Notes: generated by a model not told the origin, from the letters alone. Positions 42,227 to 51,525 are shown, numbered from the stretch's first letter. The stretch is 64,000 nt of DNA from Niastella yeongjuensis (GCF_900110245.1 NZ_FOCZ01000021.1:47280-111279), one strand, 5' to 3'. Program-made: numbers and translations.

Positions 42227-43642
42227 TTATTTCGCATCCACACCCACATCCTTAGGATCAAGGATCCTCGCTGTCGCAGGAGTGGTACTTACTTCATCAG
42301 CGCCTGCATCGAGTGGTGCCGTTCTCGGCTGTCCGTCCATGTCAGTGGCGATGGCAGCATAGGGATTTACCGCTTTCTTGCCCTTAGGCGCAAGCACGGC
42401 ATCGATGGCCGGACTGCCAGGCAGCAAATGGATCGTTGGATAAGTACTACGGCCTAACTTAGGATCGATGGTAGAGAATGTACCATCCGGCATATCACCT
42501 TTACTTTCAGCATTGAAAACAATATTTCCTTCCCAAACCGGATTTACATATGGTCCGGTGATTGTTGCAGCAGGACCACCGCCACGGATGATGTTGCGGG
42601 CAACAGTAATCGCAGTAGCACCTAATCCTTTCTCACGGGCACTCATGGAAATGCTGCCGCTCTTGCAACTAATGATAGTATTGAACGCAATCAGCACACG
42701 GTCGGGCCGATCGTGACAAGTGAGGGCCGCGCCTTCAGCTACTTCACCATCACCATTGCCGATCTCTATTCCTTTAGCACAGACCTCGAAGTAATTACTA
42801 TAGATGATGTGGTCATCACCAAAGATGCGCAGTCCGGGTGTGTTGTGAAAATAGTTGCCATACACCTGGCAGAAGTTACCATGCCGTAAGGTGAATTGCG
42901 CCTTACAATTGCGAATGGTATTATAACGCAGCGTAACGCCTGATGCTTTTATCGAGATCAGTTCATTCTCACCTTCGCATTCTTCAAACAGGTTGTACTC
43001 TACAATGCTGTTGCTTTTCGACATGCTGAATCCGCTCAGTCCAAACTGAAAGGCCTCAGCGCCATTCTTTCCACCCTGACTGGTGAAATTGTAAAAATAA
43101 TTGTGGTGGATCCACAAACGCTCGGCTATCTGACTGCCTTCACCACGGATGGCCAGAAAACGGCCCATCGAACTCTTATTATGGAAAGTATTGTAATCTA
43201 CCTGGTGATCGCTGCCGGCAATGGTTAGATACTCCCCTTCTCCTTCAGTCTCGAAAATGTTATGCGTCCAGCGGCAAAAGCTGGTACCAGTACCCGTACG
43301 GGCCGTGCTGGCGGCGTGCGTAAATTTGAATCCACTGATCTCAATGTATTTGGCCGGACTCATAATAGCGAATCCACCCGCGCCGGTGATCTCTGCCTGT
43401 CCGGCAGTTTGGGCCATAATTACAATGGGTTGCTCCTTCGTTCCTTCCCGGTTAATGGTAACAGGATTTCCGGTGGCATACAATCCATTTTGCACCAGCA
43501 GCGTATCGCCGGGTTTGGCTTCACTGATGGCTTTTTGTAAATGGCCAATGGTTTTTATCACAATGGTTCCGGCGGTAGTTGTTTGAACGCCGGCTGTCAT
43601 TATCAAGAGGCAGGCTGAAAGTGAACGTACAATATTTTTCAT
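42227..43642 (-). CDS. PL6 family polysaccharide lyase (chondroitinase B/alginate lyase-like)
   Basis: A 471-residue exported protein from the ATG at 43642 (signal 'MKNIVRSLSACLLIMTAGVQTTTAG'). It is a right-handed beta-helix of the PL6 family; 'NELISIKASGVTLRYNTIRNCKAQFTLRHGNFCQVYGNYF' (about 227-265) contains Lys232 and Arg253, which align with the catalytic Lys and Arg of chondroitinase B. The family cleaves dermatan/chondroitin sulphate or alginate; substrate cannot be chosen here. It is monocistronic with its own terminator. On the upstream side a CAAATATA (43677-43684) is a minus-strand TATATTTG, a good -7 element, but a proper -33 element is not evident. It is not obviously linked to the mannan genes downstream. 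Confidence 0.85.
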   Translation of the reverse strand: MKNIVRSLSACLLIMTAGVQTTTAGTIVIKTIGHLQKAISEAKPGDTLLVQNGLYATGNPVTINREGTKEQPIVIMAQTAGQAEITGAGGFAIMSPAKYIEISGFKFTHAASTARTGTGTSFCRWTHNIFETEGEGEYLTIAGSDHQVDYNTFHNKSSMGRFLAIRGEGSQIAERLWIHHNYFYNFTSQGGKNGAEAFQFGLSGFSMSKSNSIVEYNLFEECEGENELISIKASGVTLRYNTIRNCKAQFTLRHGNFCQVYGNYFHNTPGLRIFGDDHIIYSNYFEVCAKGIEIGNGDGEVAEGAALTCHDRPDRVLIAFNTIISCKSGSISMSAREKGLGATAITVARNIIRGGGPAATITGPYVNPVWEGNIVFNAESKGDMPDGTFSTIDPKLGRSTYPTIHLLPGSPAIDAVLAPKGKKAVNPYAAIATDMDGQPRTAPLDAGADEVSTTPATARILDPKDVGVDAK

Positions 43643-43754
43643 GCAGGATATTTTACCCGTACTATAACAGTTTTGGCAAATATAATATTGTATCGCCAAG
43701 GGTCAGATAGGGGTTTTTACTAAGTATTGAGCTATTTTGGCGGGGGTAAAACCT

Positions 43755-43816
43755 GACCTGTAAGGTGTACCGTTGAGTGTTGAACATTTCGAAAGTTAAA
43801 GTGCACCTGACAGGTC
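43755..43816. repeat. REP-like palindromic element 1 (upstream of the RAYT)
   Basis: GACCTGTAAGGT at the left end and ACCTGACAGGTC at the right end are imperfect inverted copies around a variable centre. It lies 48 bases before the transposase start. Orientation is the 'TAAGG first' type. Confidence 0.7.
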
Positions 43817-43863
43817 AAATCAGGTATAAGGCTTTTGTATTAAATATTTTAATATATTTAATA

Positions 43864-44433
43864 ATGTCATCAAACATCCAACCCTTAGCGCCAGGCTGCA
43901 TTTATCATGTATTCAATCGGGCTATAGGAAATGAACAACTGTTTCTAAAGGAGGATGATCATTTTAAGTGGATAGAGCTTTTCAAAAAACATGTACTTCC
44001 ATTATGTGAGTTATATGCCTATTGTTTATTGTCCAACCATTACCATTTACTACTTAGACTAAATTTCGACACCAGAGGAGAAGACTTTTCAAAGGCAATG
44101 TCTGATTCAGCAAACAGCTTTTCTAAATGGCATAATAAAGAATATAAAAGAAAAGGCTCCTTATTCATGCGGCCATTTAAAAGAAAATTAGTTGAAGATG
44201 ATCATCAACTCGCCTGGACAACATGGTATATTCACCGAAATCCATTGCATCACGGGTATACGCCTGATTGGTCATCATGGAAATTTTCCTCCTTCCAAAT
44301 GTTTTTAAATGATAAACCCACTGCTTTAAATAGAAACTTCATGCTGGATTTTTTTGGCAATAAAGAGGAACTTATAAAGCAACACAATTTAAACGCTAAT
44401 GATACCATGGTTAATTTAATTGCATTTGAATAA
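43864..44433 (+). CDS. REP-associated tyrosine transposase (RAYT, Y1 HUH type)
   Basis: A 189-residue Y1 transposase of the REP-associated class, from the ATG at 43864. It has the HUH metal-binding motif 'CLLSNHYHLLLR' (His59, His61) and the catalytic Tyr122 in 'TWYIHRNPLHHG', the standard RAYT layout. RAYTs are usually domesticated single-copy enzymes that act on nearby palindromic REP elements; here eight such elements lie within 8 kb, one just upstream and two just downstream. There are no IS200-type ends or partner gene. The start avoids 29 upstream codons that run into element 1. Confidence 0.88.
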   Translation: MSSNIQPLAPGCIYHVFNRAIGNEQLFLKEDDHFKWIELFKKHVLPLCELYAYCLLSNHYHLLLRLNFDTRGEDFSKAMSDSANSFSKWHNKEYKRKGSLFMRPFKRKLVEDDHQLAWTTWYIHRNPLHHGYTPDWSSWKFSSFQMFLNDKPTALNRNFMLDFFGNKEELIKQHNLNANDTMVNLIAFE

Positions 44434-44443
44434 TAAACCGCAG

Positions 44444-44506
44444 GACCTGTCAGGATCGCTTTAACACTCTAATTATTCAGGCTCAAATGGCGAACCTTAC
44501 AGGTCT
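44444..44506. repeat. REP-like palindromic element 2
   Basis: ACCTGTCAGG at the left and CCTTACAGGT at the right frame a 63-base unit just after the RAYT stop. It is identical over its length to element 3, which starts 13 bases after it, so one is a recent copy of the other. Confidence 0.75.
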
Positions 44507-44519
44507 ACGCTTACTTACC

Positions 44520-44583
44520 AGACCTGTCAGGATCGCTTTAACACTCTAATTATTCAGGCTCAAATGGCGAACCTTACAGGTCT
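44520..44583. repeat. REP-like palindromic element 3 (identical copy of element 2)
   Basis: A second copy of the same 63-base unit in the same orientation, with AGACCTGTCAGG...CCTTACAGGTCT ends. Tandem identical copies beside the transposase point to recent amplification. Confidence 0.75.
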
Positions 44584-44666
44584 GGCTCAGCAGGACGGTA
44601 CAGGACAAGCCCTTCCCACACAGGGTGTAATTTCCTGCATCTGTTTAACGATTAAAATGTGCCATT

Positions 44667-46433
44667 GTGAAACGTGTTCATTCCTTCGCTTTTATTTCAT
44701 TGTTGTTCGGGTTGCTGAATGCCGGGTATGCCCAAAAGAAATCCCCTGCGTATGTATTGCCGCCGATGCCGGTTAAAGAAGATAAACAACTTGGTTTTAT
44801 TGCAAACCCCGCCGATTTTCCCGAAGTAAAAATGGATTTTCCCATGGCCTCCGGTCCGTTTGAACCTACCTGGAGCTCGATAGATAAAAATTACCCGGGT
44901 GAACCGGCCTGGTGGCGCGATGCCAAATTCGGCATCTTCATCCACTGGGGCCCGCAAGCCGCCGGTAAAAGCGGCGACTGGTATGCCCGCCGCCTGTATG
45001 AACCCAACCAGGATGCGTATAAAAATCACCTGAAAGCGTATGGCCATCCCAGTGAAACGGGTTATAAAGACGTCTTACACCAATGGAACCCTTCGCAATG
45101 GGACCCTGCCAAACTGGTACAGGCCTATTATGATGCCGGATTTCGATATGCATTGGTAGTGGGCGTGCACCACGACAATTACGACTTATGGAACTCCAAA
45201 TATCAACCCTGGAATTCTGTGAACATAGGTCCCAAGGTAGATTTCCTCGCCAAATGGAAAGCAGAACTGGCCAAACACAACATGCGTTTTGGCGTAGCTT
45301 TTCACCATGAATACACCTGGTGGTGGTATCAAACCGCTTTTGGCAGCGACAATAGTGGCCCCAAAGCCGGTGTTCCCTATGATGGCAATCTTACCCTCGC
45401 CGATGGCAAAGGCAAATGGTGGCAGGGCCTCGATCCAAAACGATTGTACACCATTCCGCTCCATTATAACACGGTTGACTCAAATGGAAAACCATATCCC
45501 ATTTGGGAGATAGCCCATGGTTACCAGGGCATCTTTGGCAACAACCTGAACTATGCCCATTGGTACGCCACACAATGGGCCATGCGCATCGAAGATGTAG
45601 TAGACCATTACGATCCTGATTTTATTTATACCGATGGCAATAGCACGCAACCTTTCAGCGGCGCTAAAAGCGGTTCAGGTTATAAATGCGATGCCGGCGC
45701 CCGCGTAGTGGCCGACTTCTACAACAAAGCCATGGCCCGTAAGGATAAACCTTTCGATAAGGTCAGCATTATAAAATTTCTGCCCACCAATCGCGGTGCG
45801 GGCAGAACCTTCGAAGGTTCTTATCCCAAAGACATAAAATCCGATCAGTTATGGATGGCCGATATGGCCGTTGGCGACTGGTTCTATCAACCTGGTTTTT
45901 ATTACGACGCCAATATGGTGATCCACGCCCTGTTGGAATATGTGAGCCGCGATGGCAACCTCACCTTGTGTGTATCACTCACACCCGAAGGCGCTATCGA
46001 CAGCGGCAGCGCCGCCATGTTGAAAGACATCGGCGCCTGGATGAAAATAAATGGCGAAGGCATCTATGGCAGCCATGCCTGGAAAAAATTAGGTGAAGGG
46101 GAAACCATCATCGATAGCAAAACGAAAGAAGCAAAGCTGAAAACACTTCCCGGTGGTAAGCTGGGCAAGAAGCACGCAGACTTTACTTTCTCCACCAAAG
46201 ATTTTCGTTTTACGGTTGGCAAAAACAGCGCCTTATATGCTTATTGCCTCACCGTGCCCAAACCAGGAGAAACATTACTTATCCAATCGATCGGCACGGA
46301 TACAAAAGTTAAATCTGTTAGCCTTTTAGGAAGCGATACGCCGCTGAAGTGGGAGCAGAAAACGGAGGGACTTTCGATTGTATATCCCGCAAATGTGGAT
46401 GAAAAGTTTGCTGTTGCTTTTAAAATAGAATGA
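44667..46433 (+). CDS. GH29 alpha-L-fucosidase, exported
   Basis: A 588-residue exported glycosidase of family GH29. The signal peptide ends near 'GYAQ|K' (residue 23). 'AWWRDAKFGIFIHWGPQAAG' (81-100) is the family's opening barrel strand with the conserved HWG, and 'YDPDFIYTDGN' (314-325) carries the catalytic nucleophile Asp323. The C-terminal part ('TKVKSVSLLGSDTPLKWEQKTEGLSIVYPAN') is the usual beta-sandwich. It removes terminal L-fucose. Translation appears to start at GTG 44667. The gene is monocistronic, flanked by REP-like elements, and its stop codon overlaps the start of element 4. Confidence 0.9.
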   Translation: MKRVHSFAFISLLFGLLNAGYAQKKSPAYVLPPMPVKEDKQLGFIANPADFPEVKMDFPMASGPFEPTWSSIDKNYPGEPAWWRDAKFGIFIHWGPQAAGKSGDWYARRLYEPNQDAYKNHLKAYGHPSETGYKDVLHQWNPSQWDPAKLVQAYYDAGFRYALVVGVHHDNYDLWNSKYQPWNSVNIGPKVDFLAKWKAELAKHNMRFGVAFHHEYTWWWYQTAFGSDNSGPKAGVPYDGNLTLADGKGKWWQGLDPKRLYTIPLHYNTVDSNGKPYPIWEIAHGYQGIFGNNLNYAHWYATQWAMRIEDVVDHYDPDFIYTDGNSTQPFSGAKSGSGYKCDAGARVVADFYNKAMARKDKPFDKVSIIKFLPTNRGAGRTFEGSYPKDIKSDQLWMADMAVGDWFYQPGFYYDANMVIHALLEYVSRDGNLTLCVSLTPEGAIDSGSAAMLKDIGAWMKINGEGIYGSHAWKKLGEGETIIDSKTKEAKLKTLPGGKLGKKHADFTFSTKDFRFTVGKNSALYAYCLTVPKPGETLLIQSIGTDTKVKSVSLLGSDTPLKWEQKTEGLSIVYPANVDEKFAVAFKIE

Positions 46434-46494
46434 CCTGTAAGGTACACCACGGTGGTTAGCCTGATTAGTTGGTCTACGTGTACCTGACAGGTCA
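46431..46494. repeat. REP-like palindromic element 4
   Basis: GACCTGTAAGGT ... ACCTGACAGGTC, the same family in 'TAAGG first' orientation. It overlaps the stop codon of the GH29 gene and pairs with element 5, which is in the opposite orientation 15 bases on. Confidence 0.72.
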
Positions 46495-46508
46495 TTCGCT
46501 GTTCTTAC

Positions 46509-46571
46509 GACCTGTCAGGTGCACATAAACTCACTGATTGTGCAGGCTCAAATGGTGCACCTTACAGGTCT
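46509..46571. repeat. REP-like palindromic element 5
   Basis: GACCTGTCAGGTGCAC ... GTGCACCTTACAGGTC in 'TCAGG first' orientation. With element 4 it forms an inverted pair, as in BIMEs. Its right end covers the stop of the minus-strand GH127/146-like gene. Confidence 0.72.
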
Positions 46572-48597
46572 ACTTTATTACCGGAAACGCACTAATCCTC
46601 AACCTCGCCCCGCCCATAGGAACCAATGTAAGTTGCTTTGCCGTTCCATTAACAGCAACCGGGCTCTGCGGTAAAACGGAACACAACCCATATTGATCTA
46701 CCGTCCAGGTGGAGATGAGTTTGCCGGTGGCAATCAGTTCAATCGGCGCCGTGGCATTGGTAAATGGATTGTCGTCCTTTGGCCAGGGTTTCTTTTTTAT
46801 CGTAAATGATTTGTTGAGTTGTTCCGGATCTACCACAAGACCGTAATTCCAGGGGGAGGCTGCAAAGATCTCGTATGAAGGCCAGGCCGATACATCGGCA
46901 TGCTCCTGCCAGCGTGAATCCCAGATGGCTGTCTCCTTGCTATCCTGCTTTTTGTATTCTTCTTTTATCAATAAAGAAAAGGTAAGCGGTCCATAGTTGA
47001 TGCTAATGCTGTTCTTGTTTCGCTCCCATTCATGCAGCTGTAATTGCATAGGCAATGTCAGCTGGATCTTGTCGCCATTCTTCCAGGTGTTAGTCACAGG
47101 CGCATAAGCACCGGCTGTCGTTTTAATCGCCAGGCGTTTGCCATTGACGCTTATAGACGCATTTGTACACCAGGCCGGGATACGCAGGTACAAGGTAAAT
47201 GTAACTGCGTGTGCTGTTTGAACCGTAAAAATGATCCCTTCTTCAAATGGGTAATGGGTTTCTGTTGACAGCGTCACTTCAGTCCCGTCTCCTACCTTGG
47301 CCGTTACATCACCAGCTACATATAGTTGTGCGGCCAGTCCGTTGTCTGGTGTGGCCATCCAGCTGCTGGCTGCATAATAAGCCCAGCCTGCGGAATGATT
47401 GTGCTGACAACAACGGCTGCTGAATGGATTCATCATCAGAAAAGGGCCTTCATTGGCAATACCCGGCGCATGGTTCTTGCTGTCGCTCACGATCATATTC
47501 GGCGCCGTCAAATACCGCAGACTGCGATAGTCGGGCATGAATGCAGCAGGGAACGTATTGAACGCAACGTCTTCACAGTTGTCGGCCCAGAAGGCATCGC
47601 CAGTGAATTGCAGCAACATTTGATCACTCGTCATTTGTTCTACCATGCCACAGGTTTCCACTGCCTGCCGCGGATCGTCGTAGCCTTTGCGGGCGTTCTC
47701 ATCGGCGCCAAACAGTCCGCCAGGCACCTGGCCATAAAGCGAGCGTACCAGTTTGAAATCATTATAGGTAGCTTCCAAATCGGCGGTGTTATTGCTTTGC
47801 ATATAATACGTAGCCGGCTCGCGGTAACTCTGCGCCACATTTACATTGTGCCAGTTAGGTAAATTGTCCTTTTGACGCCAGTTGGCGGTATTGCGGTCAA
47901 TTTTTGTGGCGAAGTCGAGCAACCAGGCTTCACCGGTGCGGTTGTACAACCAGTATACACTGTACATATTATCACCCCCGCGGCTGTTCTCCCAGTAATC
48001 TTCCAGGAACATACTATCGGGCAAACCATTTTCCCATTTGAAATAATTGCTCATGAATGTCAATACCCGGGGATCATTCGCGTATTCATAATAAGATTGC
48101 AAACACCAGAGCATGGGCATGTTGGTCCACAGATCGCGTTTACCATTGCGCAATACCACCGGACCAAAATCTCCATCGGGCCGCTGGTTGCTGAGCACGG
48201 CATTGATCCAGTAGTTGCTTTCATTGATCATTTGCTGATCGTGCAACAGGTAACCGATGTGTGCATAGCCTTTTAACCAGTAAGGCACTTCTTCCCACCC
48301 CCATTTGCCTTTCCCATCTTTGGTAAGCCAGGCATTGTCTGTTTTGGCCAGCCAGGCGCTGATCTGTCCCAGGTGACCAGTCAGCCCTTCCCGTTGCAAC
48401 TGCAGAAAATGCAGCAACCACCCTTTGGGTTTGAACGACTGAACAGGCAGTTTAATAAAAGGAGAAGGTTTCAATGGTTGCTTGTTACTTATATAGTAAC
48501 TGTTGGTTTGATTAATGGCAAAAGAAGGTCTCTCTTGTTGCGCTTGTATTGCAAACCAGCTACTGACTAATAAGAGCAATATTTTATATGGTTTCAT
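46570..48597 (-). CDS. GH127/GH146-type beta-L-arabinofuranosidase-like protein
   Basis: A 675-residue exported protein (signal 'MKPYKILLLLVSSWFAIQAQ'). The (alpha/alpha)6 barrel is of the former DUF1680 type, with the zinc-thiolate site of this group visible: Glu314 and Cys316 in 'QAVETCGMVE' and Cys396-Cys397 in 'SSRCCQHN', matching Glu338, Cys340, Cys417 and Cys418 of HypBA1. These enzymes release beta-L-arabinofuranose; some relatives act on other sugars. The N-terminal part is preserved. It lies between REP elements 5 and 6 and so may be a separate transcript from GH2. Substrate is an inference from family. Confidence 0.85.
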   Translation of the reverse strand: MKPYKILLLLVSSWFAIQAQQERPSFAINQTNSYYISNKQPLKPSPFIKLPVQSFKPKGWLLHFLQLQREGLTGHLGQISAWLAKTDNAWLTKDGKGKWGWEEVPYWLKGYAHIGYLLHDQQMINESNYWINAVLSNQRPDGDFGPVVLRNGKRDLWTNMPMLWCLQSYYEYANDPRVLTFMSNYFKWENGLPDSMFLEDYWENSRGGDNMYSVYWLYNRTGEAWLLDFATKIDRNTANWRQKDNLPNWHNVNVAQSYREPATYYMQSNNTADLEATYNDFKLVRSLYGQVPGGLFGADENARKGYDDPRQAVETCGMVEQMTSDQMLLQFTGDAFWADNCEDVAFNTFPAAFMPDYRSLRYLTAPNMIVSDSKNHAPGIANEGPFLMMNPFSSRCCQHNHSAGWAYYAASSWMATPDNGLAAQLYVAGDVTAKVGDGTEVTLSTETHYPFEEGIIFTVQTAHAVTFTLYLRIPAWCTNASISVNGKRLAIKTTAGAYAPVTNTWKNGDKIQLTLPMQLQLHEWERNKNSISINYGPLTFSLLIKEEYKKQDSKETAIWDSRWQEHADVSAWPSYEIFAASPWNYGLVVDPEQLNKSFTIKKKPWPKDDNPFTNATAPIELIATGKLISTWTVDQYGLCSVLPQSPVAVNGTAKQLTLVPMGGARLRISAFPVIK

Positions 48598-48616
48598 TGA
48601 TTTTATTTAAATGGGT

Positions 48617-48680
48617 AGACCTGTAAGGTGCATCATTTGAGGCTGATTAATTAGAGTGTTTAATTGCACCTGACAGGTCT
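48617..48680. repeat. REP-like palindromic element 6
   Basis: AGACCTGTAAGGTGCATC ... TGCACCTGACAGGTCT, 'TAAGG first'. It lies between the GH2 and GH127/146-like genes (both minus strand) and pairs with element 7 in inverted orientation. Confidence 0.72.
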
Positions 48681-48692
48681 CCGCTTTAAGTA

Positions 48693-48756
48693 AGACCTGT
48701 CAGGATCGCGTCAACACGCTAATTATTCAGACTCAGATGGCGAACCTTACAGATCT
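48693..48756. repeat. REP-like palindromic element 7
   Basis: AGACCTGTCAGGATCG ... CCTTACAGATCT, 'TCAGG first'; closely similar to elements 2 and 3 with a few substitutions. The inverted pair 6-7 lies in the intergenic gap of the GH2-GH127/146 genes. Confidence 0.7.
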
Positions 48757-48767
48757 TCCGGTAACAC

Positions 48768-50609
48768 TTATTTCTTCATAGCCACCGAAGCGGTTTCATA
48801 CAACTTACTGTGTACCTTATTTAAAGTAGCAACCGGCATTTTAATCACTTTACGGTCGTAGGTCATTAAGCCGTTTGTTTCTACTTCCACATCGGTAGTT
48901 TGGGTGTACACTGCGGCTGACAATCCGGCTTTGATGAGGTTGGGAATGCGGTTCACAAATTCTTCATAGCGTTGCAACAGCTCATCATTGTTCTTAAAAC
49001 TCACATAGCCCCAGTTGTTCTTTTGCTGCCAGGTATGCCCTTCTATCGGCAAACCCAAACCGCCAAACTCACCCAATACCAATACCTGTTTGGATCCAAA
49101 CAAAGAGGGATCGGGCATCAATGGCTCGGGATAGTTATGCAGATCTATGATATGTCCTACCGGTTCAAAATTACCACCGCTGGCACTGTTCACCAGGCGG
49201 GAGGGGTCCTGTTGCCGGGTTGCCTGCACAATGTCTTTTGTTTTGAATTGTCCCCACCCTTCATTGAATGGCACCCATACCACAATGCTGGGGAAATTGT
49301 ACAGCTTGTCCATAATGGCGCGCCATTCGTTGCGATAGCTGCTTTCCGATTCAGCACTGCGGTTTTTATCGGTAGCCTTTCCATAAATACCGGGGCGCGA
49401 TTCCCAGCGATTGCCCAGGTCGCCACTGGGCATATCCTGCCATACCAGCATCCCCAGTTTATCGCAGTAGTTGTACCAGCGGGCGGGTTCTACCTTTACA
49501 TGTTTGCGGATCATATTAAAGCCCATGGCTTTTGTTTGTTCAATGTCGTACTTCAGCGCTTCGTCGGTTGGCGCGGTGTACAATCCATCGGGCCACCAGC
49601 CCTGATCGAGCGGACCATACTGAAATACAAACTCATTGTTCAGCAACATGCGTTGAATGCCGTTGTTGTCTGTACCTACCGAGATCTTACGCATGGCGAA
49701 ATAGCTGCTGATATCATCAGTCTTTTTATTCTTTTGTAACAGCGATACTTTCAGGTCATATAAAAAAGGATGACTGGGCGACCATAATTCTGGATTGGAG
49801 ATGGAAAGCGCGACTTCTGCACCGGGCGTGGTGGTTTGCTCTGTGATCTTTTCGGTGCCATGGTATGCAGCGATCAGTACCTGGTCGCCGGGTTGGGCAT
49901 TCTCCACTTGTGCGCTGACGCGAATAACGCTTTTGTCGATATCCGGCGTTTGTTTAATACTGCTGATATAAGATTGCGGAACGCCTTCCAGCCATACGGT
50001 TTGCCAAATGCCGGTTACCGGCGTATACCAGATGCCGTTGGGATTTTTTACCTGTTTACCCCGGGGTTGCGGTCCTTCATCGCTGGGGTCCCATACCCGC
50101 ACGGCGAGTTGTTGATTACCTGATTTATTCAGGGCTGAAGTAATATCTATAGAAAAAGGATCATAACCACCCTGGTGAGTGCCCACTTTCTTTCCGTTTA
50201 TATATACATCGCACAACCAGTCTACCGCGCCAAAATGCAGCAGCACGCGTTTGTTTTTAAATGCGGCAGGTACGGCAACACTTCGCTGGTACCACAGCGC
50301 GCTCTCCTTCCCTACTGTTTTGGTTACGCCGCTGAGGGCGCTTTCAATGGCAAAGGGCACCAGGATCTTGCCGGCATAAGCAGTGGGGATGTTTTGTTCT
50401 GCTGCGGGCAACACGGCATATTGCCACTGTCCGTTCAGGTTGAGCCAGGTGCTACGCACCAGTTGAGGTCGGGGATAGTCGGGTAACGGTTGCTGCGGAT
50501 CTACCTTTTCGGCCCAGCTGGTCATAATGTGACCTGCATCTGGTTTTGATTGGGCACACGAGGTTATCGTTATCATACTGGCAGCGAGGAATGCAATCGA
50601 TCTCTTCAT
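48768..50609 (-). CDS. GH2 family glycosidase, exported lipoprotein
   Basis: A 613-residue GH2 enzyme. The N-terminal signal ends with the lipobox 'TITSC' (Cys18), so it is probably a lipoprotein. A sugar-binding jelly-roll domain ('WYQRSVAVPAAFKNKRVLLHFGAVDWLCDVYINGKKVGTHQGGYDPFSIDIT') is followed by an immunoglobulin-like domain and the TIM barrel ('NMIRKHVKVEPARWYNYCDKLGMLVWQDMPSG'). The acid/base is Glu450 in 'WVPFNEGWGQ' and the nucleophile Glu514 in 'VLGEFGG'. Members include beta-galactosidases, beta-mannosidases and beta-glucuronidases; the substrate cannot be set from sequence. Confidence 0.88.
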   Translation of the reverse strand: MKRSIAFLAASMITITSCAQSKPDAGHIMTSWAEKVDPQQPLPDYPRPQLVRSTWLNLNGQWQYAVLPAAEQNIPTAYAGKILVPFAIESALSGVTKTVGKESALWYQRSVAVPAAFKNKRVLLHFGAVDWLCDVYINGKKVGTHQGGYDPFSIDITSALNKSGNQQLAVRVWDPSDEGPQPRGKQVKNPNGIWYTPVTGIWQTVWLEGVPQSYISSIKQTPDIDKSVIRVSAQVENAQPGDQVLIAAYHGTEKITEQTTTPGAEVALSISNPELWSPSHPFLYDLKVSLLQKNKKTDDISSYFAMRKISVGTDNNGIQRMLLNNEFVFQYGPLDQGWWPDGLYTAPTDEALKYDIEQTKAMGFNMIRKHVKVEPARWYNYCDKLGMLVWQDMPSGDLGNRWESRPGIYGKATDKNRSAESESSYRNEWRAIMDKLYNFPSIVVWVPFNEGWGQFKTKDIVQATRQQDPSRLVNSASGGNFEPVGHIIDLHNYPEPLMPDPSLFGSKQVLVLGEFGGLGLPIEGHTWQQKNNWGYVSFKNNDELLQRYEEFVNRIPNLIKAGLSAAVYTQTTDVEVETNGLMTYDRKVIKMPVATLNKVHSKLYETASVAMKK

Positions 50610-50664
50610 ATACTATTTGTTTTGATCATTTCGTCTTTAGTGTATCCTATCAGACACAAGTGCC

Positions 50665-50740
50665 GAAGTAAGAAGTATGAAGCAGGAAGTAAGAAATTCG
50701 CGAGCTTCATACCTCTTATTTCTTACTTCCTATTCTTCAT
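50665..50740. repeat. heptamer-repeat hairpin A
   Basis: Purine-rich heptamers (GAAGTAA, GAAGTAT, GAAGCAG, GAAGTAA) on the left face pyrimidine-rich heptamers (CTCTTAT, TTCTTAC, TTCCTAT) on the right, around a GAAATTCG centre. The whole unit can fold as one long hairpin. It lies between the GH2 gene and the DUF3823-like gene. Related to the element at 60668. Confidence 0.6.
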
Positions 50741-50759
50741 TTCCAGGCAGCATCACTTA

Positions 50760-51452
50760 TTACAAATCAATCTTCACCATCGGTGAAAAAATCCTATCCT
50801 CCACGCCTGCTATCTTCAAACCTATTCTTGCAAATACATAATTCTGGGTGAGGGAAGGCACGGCTACACTTAAATTTACGTTATTCGGATCGGTTATGTC
50901 GCTACCGGTCATCGTTTTTACCGCCACATTATTAGCGGGAGAAACAAATGCTGTTTTATTTATATACAGACTCACCTCTTCAACATCCCGGGCCGATGCG
51001 TCGGTAATGATCTTTTCTATTTTAAAAGTACCGGCTACTTTTCCGCCCGATGCGGTCAGCTGCGGATTGCGGATCATATAAAAAGGCGTTACTTCAATAT
51101 CGAGTACCTGGCTTCCCTGCATGGTGATGAAGGTGGTATCGGGGGCGCCTGCAGCCGTTTGTTTCCATTTAAAGGGCCCCTGTCCGTTCGGGATAATGAA
51201 TTTATACTCGCCATTGAACAGCAGCATGGAGTAGGTACCATCGGGAGAAAAGACTGCATCAATGGGACCGGTCTTTCCAAATCCACCCTGGTATACTTCA
51301 AACTTCACCTGGTCGTATTCCAGGCCAAGCGCTTCGCCCTTGTATACTACATGGCCACTTAGCTTAGAACCAGGCGGATCGTAATTATCTTTTTTACAAG
51401 AAGCTGCTGCTATAGTCAGGAGCAACAGCATATAATTGATGTTTGATTTCAT
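50760..51452 (-). CDS. DUF3823-like lipoprotein, probable surface glycan-binding protein
   Basis: A 230-residue lipoprotein with the 'TIAAASC|KKD' lipobox (Cys19). 'SKLSGHVVYKGEALGLEYDQVKFEVYQGGFGKTGPIDAVFSPDGTYSMLLFNGEYKFIIP' is a beta-sandwich pattern of the DUF3823 type; such proteins are commonly encoded downstream of SusC/SusD and are thought to bind sugars at the surface in the SusE/SusF position. It follows SusD on the minus strand, 74 bases after it, with REP element 8 in between. Role inferred from family and order. Confidence 0.7.
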   Translation of the reverse strand: MKSNINYMLLLLTIAAASCKKDNYDPPGSKLSGHVVYKGEALGLEYDQVKFEVYQGGFGKTGPIDAVFSPDGTYSMLLFNGEYKFIIPNGQGPFKWKQTAAGAPDTTFITMQGSQVLDIEVTPFYMIRNPQLTASGGKVAGTFKIEKIITDASARDVEEVSLYINKTAFVSPANNVAVKTMTGSDITDPNNVNLSVAVPSLTQNYVFARIGLKIAGVEDRIFSPMVKIDL

Positions 51453-51472
51453 AATTGTTGTTTTTGAGATTC

Positions 51473-51515
51473 AAGACCTGCCAGGGCCGCTTAACCAACG
51501 GACCTTACAGGTCTT
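51473..51515. repeat. REP-like palindromic element 8 (short)
   Basis: AAGACCTGCCAGGGCCGC ... CCTTACAGGTCTT, 43 bases, a shortened copy lacking about 20 central bases. It lies between SusD and the DUF3823-like gene. Confidence 0.6.
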
Positions 51516-51525
51516 GCCATCTCCA

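Noticed and set aside
44444..44583. CRISPR array
   Set aside because: Two identical 63-base units only, palindromic ends, too long and too few; part of the RAYT-associated repeat family. No cas genes.
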